A stretch of DNA of 64,000 bases from an uncultured Paraglaciecola sp. (GCA_947498355.1 CANMKA010000003.1:62001-126000); one strand, 5' to 3'; counted from the first letter of the stretch, positions 49,156 to 59,304 are shown. Program-made: numbers and translations. The notes: generated by a model not told the origin, from the letters alone.

Positions 49156-49749
49156 TTATTTCGTTGTAAGCAAAAAATTGTTAAGCATTTTATGGCCGGA
49201 CTCCGTTAGCAGCGATTCTGGATGGAACTGCATGCCATAGATTTTTTTTGATGGATTTTCGATAGCCATTACCTCTTTTGAAGGAGAGGAGGAAGACTCT
49301 AGATTTTCACACCAAGCCGATATGGTGAAATCCGTTGGAATACTATCCCAAGATAGCACTAACGAATGGTAACGAGTGGCTAGAAACGGCGAGTGTAAAT
49401 TTGAAAATAACCGGCTATTGACATGGTATACGTCAGACGTTTTACCGTGCCGAATTTCGCTAGCGTTAATTAATGACGCTCCAAATACCATACCTATGGC
49501 TTGATGACCCAAACACACGCCTAAAATTGGAATTTTACCCGCGAAGTGTTTGATAGCAGGCATAGTAATGCCTGCTTCAATAGGTGTGCATGGCCCAGGT
49601 GAGAAGACCAGATAATCTGGCGAGAGCTGGGCGATCTCTTCTAGGCTGATATTATCATTACGCACAACTTTCACCTCTTGTCCTAGCTCAACAAAATATC
49701 GAGCTAGGTTGTGGGTGAATGAGTCGTAATTGTCAATTAGTAACAGCAT
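49156..49749 (-). CDS. pabA: glutamine amidotransferase PabA/TrpG
   Basis: 197-residue class-I glutamine amidotransferase that supplies ammonia for aminodeoxychorismate or anthranilate synthase. The oxyanion start YDSFTHNLARYF, the nucleophile Cys in PILGVCLGHQAIG (about 80) and the His-Glu pair in YGMQFHPESLLTE are all present. No trpE or pabB is nearby. Co-orientation with trpS (15 bp apart) and closeness to argD favour the name pabA, as TrpG would sit in a trp operon. Confidence 0.9.
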   Translation of the reverse strand: MLLLIDNYDSFTHNLARYFVELGQEVKVVRNDNISLEEIAQLSPDYLVFSPGPCTPIEAGITMPAIKHFAGKIPILGVCLGHQAIGMVFGASLINASEIRHGKTSDVYHVNSRLFSNLHSPFLATRYHSLVLSWDSIPTDFTISAWCENLESSSSPSKEVMAIENPSKKIYGMQFHPESLLTESGHKMLNNFLLTTK

Positions 49750-49764
49750 GAAAACGTGACAGCC

Positions 49765-50772
49765 TTAGAATGGCTTGGGAATAAACCCTATGGCTTCATA
49801 TACCTTGTCGATTGTGGTTTGCGCTCTTTCTTGGGCGCGCATAGCACCACTTTTCATGATCCTGTCCAACTCGGCTTGATCATCTCTAAGTAGGGCGTAC
49901 TTGGCCTGAATGGGTTCGATTAAACTAACCACGGCTTCTGCTACGTCACCTTTTAAGTGACCGTACATCTTGTCTTCGTATGCAGGCACTAAGTCGGCAA
50001 CAGATTTACCTGTAGCGCAGGATAGCAAGCTCAATAAATTGGATACGCCGGGTTTTTCTTGAGTATCAAAATAGATCCTGGCTTGCTCGTCTGAGTCCGT
50101 TACTGCACGTTTGATTTTTTTTGTGATTTTTTTGGGGTCCTCTAAAAGACCAACAAAGTTGTTGGTATTCTCGTCAGATTTAGACATTTTTTTAGTGGGT
50201 TCTTGCAGGCTCATCACTCTAGCCCCGACTTCTGGAATATAGGGGTCTGGAATAGTGAAGGTTTGCCCGTATAAATTATTGAAGCGATTCGCGATATCTC
50301 GGGTTAACTCTAAGTGCTGTTTTTGATCGTCACCGACAGGCACTTGGTTAGCCTGATATAAAAGAATATCTGCTGCCATTAATGAAGGGTAAGTGTATAA
50401 GCCTGAATTAATATTTGAGACGTTTTTGGCTGACTTATCTTTAAACTGCGTCATACGATTTAATTCGCCCATTTGCGTATAGCAGTTCATAATCCAGCCG
50501 AGCTGTGCATGTTGCGGAACATGAGACTGGACGAAGACCGTACTTTTGTCTGGATCAATGCCGCAGGCTATATACAAGGCCAAAGCGTCTAAGCAAGCGC
50601 TATAAAGGGTTTTGGGATCTTGGCGTACGGTAATGGCATGCATATCAACCAACATATATAGGCAATCGTGAGAGGCTTGCATATCAACCCATTGACGTAG
50701 AGCGCCAATGTAATTGCCTAGTGTTAGTTGGCCAGAGGGTTGGCATCCGCTAAGAACAGTTGGTTTTGTCAT
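49765..50772 (-). CDS. trpS: tryptophanyl-tRNA synthetase TrpS
   Basis: 335-residue class-I aminoacyl-tRNA synthetase charging tRNA-Trp. The HIGH-type motif is in [16 protein letters not shown], the KMSKS loop in [35 protein letters not shown] is the tryptophan-binding helix region. Length equals that of E. coli (334). It lies 32 bp downstream of rpe; gph, which is often between them, is missing here. Confidence 0.97.
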   Translation of the reverse strand: MTKPTVLSGCQPSGQLTLGNYIGALRQWVDMQASHDCLYMLVDMHAITVRQDPKTLYSACLDALALYIACGIDPDKSTVFVQSHVPQHAQLGWIMNCYTQMGELNRMTQFKDKSAKNVSNINSGLYTYPSLMAADILLYQANQVPVGDDQKQHLELTRDIANRFNNLYGQTFTIPDPYIPEVGARVMSLQEPTKKMSKSDENTNNFVGLLEDPKKITKKIKRAVTDSDEQARIYFDTQEKPGVSNLLSLLSCATGKSVADLVPAYEDKMYGHLKGDVAEAVVSLIEPIQAKYALLRDDQAELDRIMKSGAMRAQERAQTTIDKVYEAIGFIPKPF

Positions 50773-50804
50773 GATGTAGTTTCTATATATTGTTATAAAT
50801 GAAA

Positions 50805-51476
50805 TTATGCTTTTGCAAGTTCAGCACGCATTTGGTCTATGACCACTTGATAATCAGGTTGATTGAAAATAGCAGAGCCAGCAACAAACATATCAGCCCC
50901 CGCTTTAGCAATCTCGCGAATATTATCGACTTTAACGCCGCCATCGATTTCAAGTTTTATGTTGTGACCTGATGCATCGATTAGGGCACGTATGCGTCTT
51001 AGCTTATCTAAGCTTTGTGGTATAAAGCTTTGGCCGCCAAACCCAGGATTGACCGACATCAATAATATATGATGGAGTTTGTGCATTACGTCTTCTAAAT
51101 AGTGTAGAGGTGTAGCTGGATTAAAGACTAAGCCAGGTTTGCAGCCAGAGTCGATGATAAGCTGTAAACTTCTGTCTAGATGTTTAGAGGCTTCTGGATG
51201 AAAACTAATATAAGAAGCGCCAGCCTCGGCAAATTGCACAATCAAATCATCTACGGGTTCAACCATTAAGTGCACATCAATGTCAGCAGTGACGCCATGC
51301 TTACGCAGTGCTTCACAGACCATAGGGCCAACAGTTAAATTGGGTACGTAATGATTGTCCATGACATCAAAGTGCACAATATCTGCCCCCGCTTCTAATA
51401 CTTGGTCTACTTCTTTACCAAGCTCAGCAAAATTTGCAGATAAGATAGACGGCGCAATTAAATAAGGTTGTTTCAT
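50805..51476 (-). CDS. rpe: ribulose-phosphate 3-epimerase Rpe
   Basis: 223-residue TIM-barrel enzyme of the pentose phosphate and Calvin pathways, interconverting ribulose 5-phosphate and xylulose 5-phosphate. Motifs are [36 protein letters not shown] (metal His and Asp), [23 protein letters not shown] and [12 protein letters not shown]. Length equals the E. coli enzyme (225). It is first in the rpe-trpS-pabA run. Confidence 0.97.
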   Translation of the reverse strand: MKQPYLIAPSILSANFAELGKEVDQVLEAGADIVHFDVMDNHYVPNLTVGPMVCEALRKHGVTADIDVHLMVEPVDDLIVQFAEAGASYISFHPEASKHLDRSLQLIIDSGCKPGLVFNPATPLHYLEDVMHKLHHILLMSVNPGFGGQSFIPQSLDKLRRIRALIDASGHNIKLEIDGGVKVDNIREIAKAGADMFVAGSAIFNQPDYQVVIDQMRAELAKA

Positions 51477-51837
51477 CTGGAGTCCTAATCAGGTTGGTCA
51501 TGCAGCGCGCAAGGCGCTTAGTATACAAAAATATGGGCGTTCGATCTTAGTAAAAGTACGTACAAATGTCTGAAAAGCTAGGTACTCTTGCGTATTGACA
51601 TTCTTGCACCATACAGGATCGCTGGTTGTCTCATTTGGTGCAAAAAGTCTTGTCTTGTTTTCCGCGGAAGTTTATCATACGCCGGATTTTTAAACTAATT
51701 TTAATAAAATCAATAATATAAACCATGTCTTATTGCTTTTGTTATCTTGGGCATTAGTTTTGCTTTTAGTACACACAAATTACAAAGCAAACTTAGTTTG
51801 CAATAACACGATTTATTTTAATCATTGGAGAGCACAC
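51477..51837. other. divergent region, rpe / outer-membrane protein gene
   Basis: 361 bp holding the promoters of both genes. An in-frame extension of the plus-strand gene from 51733 to 51837 is AT-rich and not protein-like; it is probably part of the leader. No clear hairpin was seen. Confidence 0.5.
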
Positions 51838-52497
51838 ATGAAAGTATTAAAAATGACTTCTATCGCAGCTGCGCTTATAGCCTCTGCAGGCTTTAGTCAA
51901 GTAGCATCAGCTGAAGGTAGTTGGAGCGCGAACATTGGCGTAGTATCTCAGTACCACTTCCGTGGTTTACAACAAACAAGTAGCGCATCAGCTAGTGCAG
52001 GCGTTGACTACGAAAACGGTGGTTTTTACTTCGGTACATGGACTGCTGACGTTGCTGATGGGCTAGAAGTTGATTTCTACTCTGGCTATGTTGCTGAGTT
52101 CGACAGCGGTTTTTCTTTTGGTGGCGGTGTGACTACTTACCAGTATACTGGTACGTTCGATTCAGCTTATAACGAAGTGAACGTTTACGCAGGTTATGGT
52201 TTGTTTAGCTTAGAAGTTTCTGTTGGTAAGCGAAGAGAAGACTTAAGTATTGTAAACGATGCGGGTGAAGGAATTTCAAAAACTGATTACTCTTTCGTAG
52301 CTCTATCTGCAGAAAAGAATGGTTTCAGTGGTACTATCGGTTACTTTGGTAAAGAAGTCGATGGCGAGTACCTAGAGTTAGGTTATAGTACAGAAATCTC
52401 TGGTTTTGATGTAGGTGTTGGCGTTTTGTTTAGCGGAACTGACCTAAATGATAATGAAAACATGTTCTTCTCAATTGGTAAGTCTTTCGACCTATAA
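51838..52497 (+). CDS. outer-membrane beta-barrel protein, TIGR02001-like
   Basis: 219 residues from the ATG at 51838, preceded by GGAGA at seven bases. A signal peptide ends at SQVASAEG (about 25). The body has alternating strands rich in Gly and aromatic residues: VVSQYHFRGLQQTSSASASA, YFGTWTADVADG, LEVDFYSGYVAEF and YFGKEVDGEYLELGYSTE. This matches the TIGR02001 family of small barrels (Gcw_chp, from memory), of unknown function. It interrupts the usual rpe-dam neighbourhood and has its own terminator. Confidence 0.82.
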   Translation: MKVLKMTSIAAALIASAGFSQVASAEGSWSANIGVVSQYHFRGLQQTSSASASAGVDYENGGFYFGTWTADVADGLEVDFYSGYVAEFDSGFSFGGGVTTYQYTGTFDSAYNEVNVYAGYGLFSLEVSVGKRREDLSIVNDAGEGISKTDYSFVALSAEKNGFSGTIGYFGKEVDGEYLELGYSTEISGFDVGVGVLFSGTDLNDNENMFFSIGKSFDL

Positions 52498-52517
52498 TTG
52501 AGTTAAGATATTTATTT

Positions 52518-52548
52518 GAAAGGGTGCTGTTCTAAGCGCCCTTTTTTT
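52518..52548 (+). terminator. intrinsic terminator after the barrel-protein gene
   Basis: AAAGGGTGC pairs with GCGCCCTTT (one G-T pair) around a TGTTCTAA loop and ends in a run of Ts. Confidence 0.85.
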
Positions 52549-52641
52549 GTATTAAAATTTACATTTTTATAATTGAAAATTAATTTTTGATTGAGAACTT
52601 TGTAGTCGTTACAAAAATGCGGCAGAAGGTAGATCATTAGC

Positions 52642-53496
52642 TTAGTTTGAATCGTTTAGCCTTGGCTTCCAATACAACGCCATTAGTTCACCCACCTTGC
52701 TTCTATTTTTACCATTTTGACTAATAAAGCGGCTGACTTGCAGTTCTGTGAACTGTGCGCCTTGATAAATTTGTCGCGTAAATTCTGTGTCGTGATTACT
52801 GATGAGTACGGGGATTTTTCGTTTATGGCCGGCCTTTTGTGCTAACAAGGCCAATTTAACCTGACTGTCTAAGCTGAACCCTCCTTTAGCGTAGGCATTG
52901 AACATAGCTGTCTTGCTAATGGGCGCGTATGGGGGATCGCAGTAAATCACAGCACCTTGTCTTGCGCGGGAGAAGGTTTTCTCAAATGGTTCGCAAGTAA
53001 AAATTGCAGATTGCGACTTTTCAGCAAAAATATCGAGTTCTTTTTCAGGGAAATAAGGCGCCTTATATCGGCCAAAAGGTACGTTGAATTTGCCTTTGCC
53101 ATTGTACCGGCACAGTCCATTGTAGCCATGTCGATTTAAATATAAAAATAGAACAGAGCGCTCGTAAGGATCTTTACTGAGATTAAACTCTTGGCGAATG
53201 GCGTAGTAATGAGATTCTTGATTATTGCTTGGCGTAAACATGCTTATGGCATCTTGTGCGTAGCTGTCCCCTTTACCCTGAATAATTTGGTAGAGATTAA
53301 TTAAGTCTGGGTTAATGTCGTTAAGTAGGTACTTGGGATATTGAGTATTCAAAAATACTGAGCCAGCGCCAACAAATGGCTCAACGAGCTTTTTTCCTTC
53401 AGGGAGTTTATCGCTGATGGCTTCGATTAAATTGTACTTTCCACCTGCCCACTTGAGAAAGGCCCGCGTTTTTTTAGGTTTAATGATAATTTTTAT
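52642..53496 (-). CDS. dam: DNA adenine methylase Dam; start codon non-standard
   Basis: Dam methylates the A in GATC and acts in mismatch repair and replication control. Read from 53496 (codon ATA) it gives 284 residues, matching E. coli Dam (278). The N-terminus KKTRAFLKWAGGKYNLIEAI, motif EPFVGAGSVF (about 39-48), RRF-like LFLYLNRHGYNGLCRYN and the catalytic YCDPPYAP (DPPY about 187-190) are all present. There is no ATG, GTG or TTG in frame between an upstream TGA (about 53508) and KKTRAF. A GTG at 53512 is in another frame. A rare start (ATA or ATT), a frameshift close to the seven-A run (53469-53476), or a sequence error are the options. The first standard start would be a TTG at 53352, which removes the essential N-terminus. 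Confidence 0.88.
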   Translation of the reverse strand: MKIIIKPKKTRAFLKWAGGKYNLIEAISDKLPEGKKLVEPFVGAGSVFLNTQYPKYLLNDINPDLINLYQIIQGKGDSYAQDAISMFTPSNNQESHYYAIRQEFNLSKDPYERSVLFLYLNRHGYNGLCRYNGKGKFNVPFGRYKAPYFPEKELDIFAEKSQSAIFTCEPFEKTFSRARQGAVIYCDPPYAPISKTAMFNAYAKGGFSLDSQVKLALLAQKAGHKRKIPVLISNHDTEFTRQIYQGAQFTELQVSRFISQNGKNRSKVGELMALYWKPRLNDSN

Positions 53497-53597
53497 GGGG
53501 ATGCTCGCTCACAAATTTCGGGTGTGCTTGGGCTTAGTGCACAATAATACAGGCATTATTGTATCGAGCGAATCCCTATAGAACAAACAACTCTTGA

Positions 53598-55136
53598 TTA
53601 GTTTTGTGATATTTCTTGATGTATTTGCCCAACTGATTTGATAAAAGCTGCGCTGGTTTGGTCGAGCTGCGGCATTTCAGCTAGTGCCTCACGAGCCAGT
53701 TGAGGGCTGGGATAAGCCTGATTTATTAAAAGAACATGCCAATCGCCGCCAAATCGTTGCGTTTTGTATACCCAAACATCCTTTAGGTTATACCTAGAGA
53801 TATATTGAGTAAGCAAGTCAAGATTACTCATGGCCGCTAATTGAATCGCCCGGTCACCTTTATTTAATGTGAGCAATTTGGCTTCGTCATATAAAAACGT
53901 TGGGGCGGTTTGTATTGCCTCTTTTACCTGCTCAACTGCTTGTGCCTCAAGGGGTAAGTCAGCTGTCGCTGCTGCATTGGCTGAGTCATCAGGTAAGGCA
54001 CCCCCTGCTGAAATAAGCGTATCAGCGGCACTGCCTTCCGGTATGTCCGAGGCTTGGTTATTATTTACAATAGGAATATCGACTACCGGATAATCGTAGC
54101 TTTCAGCAGGTGTATCTGACTGTGAACCTAGGCTTTGTGGGCTATCAATTGGCGAATTCTTGAGTCCTTCATTGAATGCTTGTGACACTGCATTTTCAGG
54201 AGCTTGTGATATGTCTGGACTGGATTCAGAAGAGAGAGCCGATAATTGTGGTGAATATTCTGCATTGGCAGTCTGCCAGTCGGTAACTAACCATTCTGAC
54301 CCTATAGGTACGCCAATATTTTCTGGGGCTGGCATTGTATTAGGAATGGTGTCGTTTAAATCTGTTACCTGAATGGGAAGGGTGCCTTGTTCAACAGTAT
54401 TTGCTATTGGGGTTGAGTTAGCTAAGTTTGGGTGGGTTATTTGAGCTAGCTTTTCAGGGTAGAGCCAAGCAAGCATGCCTAAGAGAACGCTGGCAAATAT
54501 CACTGTACACAAAATGCCAATTAACACTAAGCGTAAGGATTTTTTTGGCTCAGGATCTTGCAGCACATACTCTGCATACTTGTTGTTTCCTGCGTATTCG
54601 GTATTACTAGATGAATTGGCTTTGGCGCTCTCGTTGGCAGCAGCTGAGTTTCCATTCAGTATGATAGGTTGCTCTTTTGAGCGAGACCCTAAGAATTGCT
54701 TACTTTGTTCCGCCCATAAAGCATTGCCCATCAGCAATACATTTAGTTGTTGTTTGTTTTTGGCAAAGCGGCTTTGTAAAACCAGTTCCCATAATTCTTT
54801 TACTAATTTATTGGGTAAACGTTCTGCATGAAAAATACAGATTAGAATAGGGCCTTCATGTTGATTTAGCTCGGCCAATAGTTGGTTTAGGGGAAGGTGA
54901 AAATTATGCGAGGTATCTTGGCCAAGTAACTGCTGAAACAGTTTTTCACGATAACTGGCTAAAGGTAGTAGCTCATTGGCTGTCATTAAAGCTAAGTTAG
55001 TTTGCTCGCCTTGGCGAGCAACAAAGTCGTCAACAATGTGTGATTGTTGTTTGACTTTGTCACTGCATACAAGCACAAACTGTGACGAAAAGCTGGTTAA
55101 ACACTCTAGCCTGTTACTAAATTCTGACGACGCCAT
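53598..55136 (-). CDS. damX: cell-division protein DamX (SPOR domain)
   Basis: 512 residues from the ATG at 55136, which has AGGTG nine bases upstream; a TTG at 55148 is an alternative. The N-terminal part (about 1-180) has weak AAA-like features (LTSFSSQFVLVCSDKVKQQS, ICIFHAERLPNKLVKELWEL). One transmembrane helix lies at about 199-221 (LVLIGILCTVIFASVLLGML). A long Ser/Pro/Asn/Ala-rich periplasmic linker follows, and a SPOR domain at the end (about 430-505, YISRYNLKDVWVYKTQRFGG) that binds denuded septal peptidoglycan. It lies between aroB and dam as in E. coli. Confidence 0.88.
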   Translation of the reverse strand: MASSEFSNRLECLTSFSSQFVLVCSDKVKQQSHIVDDFVARQGEQTNLALMTANELLPLASYREKLFQQLLGQDTSHNFHLPLNQLLAELNQHEGPILICIFHAERLPNKLVKELWELVLQSRFAKNKQQLNVLLMGNALWAEQSKQFLGSRSKEQPIILNGNSAAANESAKANSSSNTEYAGNNKYAEYVLQDPEPKKSLRLVLIGILCTVIFASVLLGMLAWLYPEKLAQITHPNLANSTPIANTVEQGTLPIQVTDLNDTIPNTMPAPENIGVPIGSEWLVTDWQTANAEYSPQLSALSSESSPDISQAPENAVSQAFNEGLKNSPIDSPQSLGSQSDTPAESYDYPVVDIPIVNNNQASDIPEGSAADTLISAGGALPDDSANAAATADLPLEAQAVEQVKEAIQTAPTFLYDEAKLLTLNKGDRAIQLAAMSNLDLLTQYISRYNLKDVWVYKTQRFGGDWHVLLINQAYPSPQLAREALAEMPQLDQTSAAFIKSVGQIHQEISQN

Positions 55137-55192
55137 TTTTATCAACACCTGATTGTTGCTTAGCTAGTTTGGCTAAGCAGAAGATTTCGGGG

Positions 55193-56260
55193 CTAAGATA
55201 AAACGGTTTTTAATACCTCATCAGATACGTCTTTAGTAATCACTGATTTACCAATTCCTTGAGGAATGATAAATACCAGATTACCCGCCTGCACTTTTTT
55301 ATCGTGACGCATATGTCGCATAAAGTCGGCATAATGCATGTTTTCTGGCGGTTTGACGGGCAAATCGAAGGCTTTAAGTAGCGCTTCGATGCGACTAAAT
55401 TCTGACGCATTGAGCCAATTCATCTTAGTTGCTACTGCTGAAGCAAGAACAATGCCTGCTGCTACGGCTTCGCCGTGTAGCCAGTTTCCATAGCCTTGTT
55501 CAGCTTCGATAGCATGGCCAAATGTGTGGCCCAGATTCAAAATCGCCCTAAGGCCTGACTCTTTTTCATCAATGACTACCACTTCAGCCTTTATCTCACA
55601 GCAGCGTGCGATCATAGTTTGTAACGCTTCTTGCTCTAAGTTTTTGATTGCTTGTTGATTATCTTCAAGCCATGTAAAAAAGGCGTGGTCGTATATGATG
55701 CCGTATTTAATTACCTCTGCCATACCCGCTGCAAATTCTTTGGCAGGTAAAGACGTTAAGCTTAAGGTATCAATCACTACAGCTTTAGGCTGGTAAAATG
55801 CGCCAATCATATTTTTACCTAAAGGGTGATTAACAGCCGTTTTGCCCCCTACCGATGAATCAACTTGAGATAACAGAGTGGTGGGTATTTGAATAAAAGG
55901 AATACCGCGCTGAAAACTTGCGGCTACAAAACCCGTTAAATCACCTACTACGCCACCACCAAGGGCGATTAAGGTAGTATCTCGTCCAGCTGACATACTG
56001 AGTAATTGCGAAATAACGAATTCGAAAGTGGCTAATGTTTTATATTGTTCGCCATCATCAATCACAATTTTAGTGACAGAAAAGTCAGCAAGAGCTTGTT
56101 CAATTTGTGGATAAAACAAAGGTTCTAAAGTGTGGTTAGTAACCACGACAACTTTCTTAGTGGTAATGTGAGGCGCCAATACATCTTTTTGCTGTAGCAA
56201 ATTGGCTTGTATAGAAATAGGGTAGCTACGCTCCCCTAACTCAACTTTTAGTATTGTCAT
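55193..56260 (-). CDS. aroB: 3-dehydroquinate synthase AroB
   Basis: 355-residue NAD- and metal-dependent enzyme converting DAHP to 3-dehydroquinate in the shikimate pathway. Motifs are ALGGGVVGDLTGFVAASFQR, PTTLLSQVDSSVGGKTAVNH, AEVIKYGII and ILNLGHTFGHAIEAEQGYG (metal His). It follows aroK by 38 bp. Confidence 0.97.
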   Translation of the reverse strand: MTILKVELGERSYPISIQANLLQQKDVLAPHITTKKVVVVTNHTLEPLFYPQIEQALADFSVTKIVIDDGEQYKTLATFEFVISQLLSMSAGRDTTLIALGGGVVGDLTGFVAASFQRGIPFIQIPTTLLSQVDSSVGGKTAVNHPLGKNMIGAFYQPKAVVIDTLSLTSLPAKEFAAGMAEVIKYGIIYDHAFFTWLEDNQQAIKNLEQEALQTMIARCCEIKAEVVVIDEKESGLRAILNLGHTFGHAIEAEQGYGNWLHGEAVAAGIVLASAVATKMNWLNASEFSRIEALLKAFDLPVKPPENMHYADFMRHMRHDKKVQAGNLVFIIPQGIGKSVITKDVSDEVLKTVLS

Positions 56261-56298
56261 AGAAGCGTAAACCTAATTGGATTGTAAATTGGAAAGTA

Positions 56299-56814
56299 TT
56301 ATAAGCCGATTTTAGCGATGATTTGACTTGCCACTGCGCGAGCGCTTTGGTCGTCGGTATCAACTATGTAATCTGCGGCTTCTTCATACATAGGATTACG
56401 CTCTTCAGCTAATTTGCGTAATACAACTTCTGGATCATCTTTTTGCAGCAAAGGTCTACGTTTGTCTCTTTGAGTACGCGCTACTTGCTTGTCGATAGTT
56501 GTTTGTAAATACACAACTATGCCTCTTGCTGAGAGGCGATTGCGGACATTTTTATTGATAACTGAACCGCCGCCAGTAGCCAAGACTATACCTTGCTTAT
56601 CGGTTAAATCATTGATTACGGTTTCTTCTCGTGCTCTGAATCCATCTTCGCCTTCTAGATCGAATATCCATGCGATATCTGCACCTGAACGCTTTTCAAT
56701 TTCACTGTCTGAGTCAAAAAACTCAAGATGTAATTCGTCTGCTAGGTGTCTACCTATAGTGCTTTTACCTGCACCCATAGGGCCAATAAGGAATATATTA
56801 CGTTTTTCAGCCAT
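56299..56814 (-). CDS. aroK: shikimate kinase AroK
   Basis: 171 residues. P-loop [12 protein letters not shown] (about 11-22), Mg2+-binding [13 protein letters not shown] and [16 protein letters not shown] (about 78-93), and the lid KRRPLLQ. It phosphorylates shikimate in the cytoplasm. Length equals that of E. coli AroK (173). It lies upstream of aroB and downstream of pilQ. Confidence 0.96.
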   Translation of the reverse strand: MAEKRNIFLIGPMGAGKSTIGRHLADELHLEFFDSDSEIEKRSGADIAWIFDLEGEDGFRAREETVINDLTDKQGIVLATGGGSVINKNVRNRLSARGIVVYLQTTIDKQVARTQRDKRRPLLQKDDPEVVLRKLAEERNPMYEEAADYIVDTDDQSARAVASQIIAKIGL

Positions 56815-57017
56815 GTTTGCTTATTTCACAATTATGTTTGTTTAAGGGGTAGAGAGTGTTGTTCGGCTACCCTTTTATGGATTAACCAGACCTCGTCGAA
56901 AATTTCGAGTCGAGGATTATCTCAGTTTTCTCCTAGACTATGCAAGCTTTGCGCATTTTAATACGTAGATATTCGTCAAATAAGCTCAAATTCTGGCAAA
57001 TAACCCGATTATGCCTA

Positions 57018-58775
57018 TTAGGTTGGTGGGGGGGACTGAGTTTTGAGTTGTTCTGTGAGTATTTTAGGTGTAACAAAAATTAGCAGTTCTCTTTTTTCTA
57101 GTTTTTCTATCGAGCTTTTAAATAACCGGCCAACGCCAGGTAAGTCACCGAGTAAAGGCACTTTGGTGATATCGTCTGTAGTCGCTTGTTGAAAAATTCC
57201 GCCCAGCACTATGGTTTCACCATTTTCAACCAGCACCTGAGTGCTAATTTCTTGGGTGTCGATAGCTACAGCAGGGCCAGTAGATGTAGAAACTGTATCG
57301 CCTCGAGTATCTTGCGTGACAACTAAATCGAGAATAATCCGATTGTCTGGGGTGATATGAGGAATAACCCGCATACTAAGTACTGCTTTTTTAAATTCAA
57401 CTGACGTAGCACCACTTGATGTCGATTGAACAAAGGGGATTTCGGTGCCTTGTTCAATATAGGCTTCATGTTGGTTCGCCACTGTGATGCGAGGACTGGC
57501 GATGACTTCGCCTTTATTTTCTGATTCTAGGGCTGATAACTCTAAATCTATAATTGTGCCATCAGCTAGCTTGGCAATTTGTACGCCTAAACGCCCAGCT
57601 GGATTGGTTACGGGCAAGGCAACATTGAGCCTGTCGCTTATTGTCGGGACTAAACCAGAGGCTATGCCGTCAGCACCTGCTAAGCTGCCAGATACGCCGC
57701 CATTAGAGCTGCGATTGCTGATACCCCATTGTACGCCTAGTTCTTCGCTGGCGTTATCGCGCACTGTGACCATTCTTGATTCGATTAACACTTGCTTGAT
57801 GGGAATATCTAATGCATCGACCAGCGCTTTGGCTTCATCTATCGACGCTTGGGTGTCTCTGAGTAATAGCGTATTGGTACGTTCATCTACTGCTACACTG
57901 CCTCTGGGCGTTAGGATACTGTTTTCATTGCCTTTTAATATCGTCGATATATCTAGCGCTTTGGCATAGTTAATTTGTAAATTGGTCGAAATCAAAGGAG
58001 CCAGCTCTGCTACCTGTTGTTTTGACTGTAATTGTTGGGTTTCTCGAGCGGTTAACTCTTCGGTAGGCGCAATCAGTAAAATGTTGCCTTCAAGTCGTTT
58101 GTCTAAGCCCTTTATTTTTAAAATCATTTCGAGGGCTTGATCCCAAGGTACACCAGATAAACTAATGGTGACATTGCCTGTAACTGTATCGGTTGTGACT
58201 AGATTAAAGCCATTAACTTGAGCGATTATTTGTAACACTTGCCTAACTGGGACATCCTGAAAATCTAGGGAAATTGGCTCGCCTTCGTAGTCTGATTGAG
58301 TCTCTTGTTGTGCTTCAGTAACAGACTGTTCATCGATAAAAATACGTAATTGGTTAGCGGATTTTTGATGCGTAAATCCAACATTTTTGAGTAATGAAAA
58401 AACCAGCCTAGTTTGCTCTTGGTCTTGAAAGGTCTCGATAGTGTTAACGGGTGTAGCAAAATCAATCACGTCTAGGGTAAAGAGTTGTTCTTTGCCCAGT
58501 TTTGTTTTGGGTAATGATAGCAGCAAGCTATCCGCTTTTTGGCTGAGTTGCAGTTCGAACTCACTGTTATTAAAGGTTAGAGTCGTAACGCCTCCCCCTG
58601 AGCCATTGCGAGAAAACTGCACGTCAATAAGTTCAGATTGGAATTCAACCTTGGATTGGGGGCTTGGGTTAACCAATGTTTGGGCACGTAAATTGTTGCT
58701 TGAGATACTCAACAAGCTCAGCATTAAGCCAATCAAAATAGATGAAGTGTTGTTATTATTATTTGGCTTAGACAT
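57018..58775 (-). CDS. pilQ: type IV pilus secretin PilQ
   Basis: 585 residues, short of the usual 680-720. A signal peptide (about 1-31) is followed by an AMIN-like domain (about 45-150), an STN/secretin N0 (about 170-240: ISLDFQDVPVRQVLQIIAQV), N1 repeats (NYAKALDISTILKGNENSI) and the C-terminal secretin domain (about 400-580: SPRITVANQHEAYIEQGTEI, ETIVLGGIFQQATTDDI and VPLLGDLPGVGRLFKSS). The reduced N-terminus may lack one of two AMIN domains. PilQ forms the outer-membrane pore for pili. It overlaps pilP by eight bases. Confidence 0.94.
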   Translation of the reverse strand: MSKPNNNNNTSSILIGLMLSLLSISSNNLRAQTLVNPSPQSKVEFQSELIDVQFSRNGSGGGVTTLTFNNSEFELQLSQKADSLLLSLPKTKLGKEQLFTLDVIDFATPVNTIETFQDQEQTRLVFSLLKNVGFTHQKSANQLRIFIDEQSVTEAQQETQSDYEGEPISLDFQDVPVRQVLQIIAQVNGFNLVTTDTVTGNVTISLSGVPWDQALEMILKIKGLDKRLEGNILLIAPTEELTARETQQLQSKQQVAELAPLISTNLQINYAKALDISTILKGNENSILTPRGSVAVDERTNTLLLRDTQASIDEAKALVDALDIPIKQVLIESRMVTVRDNASEELGVQWGISNRSSNGGVSGSLAGADGIASGLVPTISDRLNVALPVTNPAGRLGVQIAKLADGTIIDLELSALESENKGEVIASPRITVANQHEAYIEQGTEIPFVQSTSSGATSVEFKKAVLSMRVIPHITPDNRIILDLVVTQDTRGDTVSTSTGPAVAIDTQEISTQVLVENGETIVLGGIFQQATTDDITKVPLLGDLPGVGRLFKSSIEKLEKRELLIFVTPKILTEQLKTQSPPPT

Positions 58776-59304
58776 TATTTTCTCCTGCCTTTATATGCAT
58801 GGTTAAGCTGGCCTGTTTTTTTTGCCAGCAGCCTGCGCCGTCGGGCATCATTTCTGTAAATGAAACTATGCCTGCGTCTATGCTATCTATTCTTCCATAA
58901 AATAAGCCTAAATAGTCACCCACTGTGACTTTATATAAGCCTCCTGAGTTGGTTTTTATGAGAGCCCATTTTTTGCCCTTCGAATAAAACTCGCCCGTGA
59001 CAGATAAGGCATCAATCCCGTATTTTTCTAAAGGCTGTTTGACCCGGTTGAAATCAGGTTGAGCACAATTGGGTTGAGTGCTTACTTCTTTAAGCTCTGC
59101 CCCTGTATTTCTTGGGTGCTGAAAAGGGCTGCGTAAATCACTTGCAGAATAGGCGAAGGCTGGCTTACTTTCGAACTCAGGATAAGGCTCAATGTTGACA
59201 GACGTAGTGCGTTTCACTTCGGTAACAAATGCGTGTAAGTCGTCTGTTTTTGGGCTACACCCAGCGAGGAATAAAACACCGAAAAAGTAGAGACTAGGCT
59301 TCAT
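58768..59304 (-). CDS. pilP: type IV pilus assembly lipoprotein PilP
   Basis: 178 residues with a lipobox LFFGVLFLAGCSP (in the order YFFGVLFLAGC, Cys about 16). The soluble domain reads PLEKYGIDALSVTGEFYSKG, KKWALIKTNSGGLYKVTVGD and YLGLFYGRIDSIDAGIVSF, matching the PilP beta-sandwich that links PilNO to PilQ. It overlaps both pilQ and pilO. Confidence 0.94.
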   Translation of the reverse strand: MKPSLYFFGVLFLAGCSPKTDDLHAFVTEVKRTTSVNIEPYPEFESKPAFAYSASDLRSPFQHPRNTGAELKEVSTQPNCAQPDFNRVKQPLEKYGIDALSVTGEFYSKGKKWALIKTNSGGLYKVTVGDYLGLFYGRIDSIDAGIVSFTEMMPDGAGCWQKKQASLTMHIKAGENNV

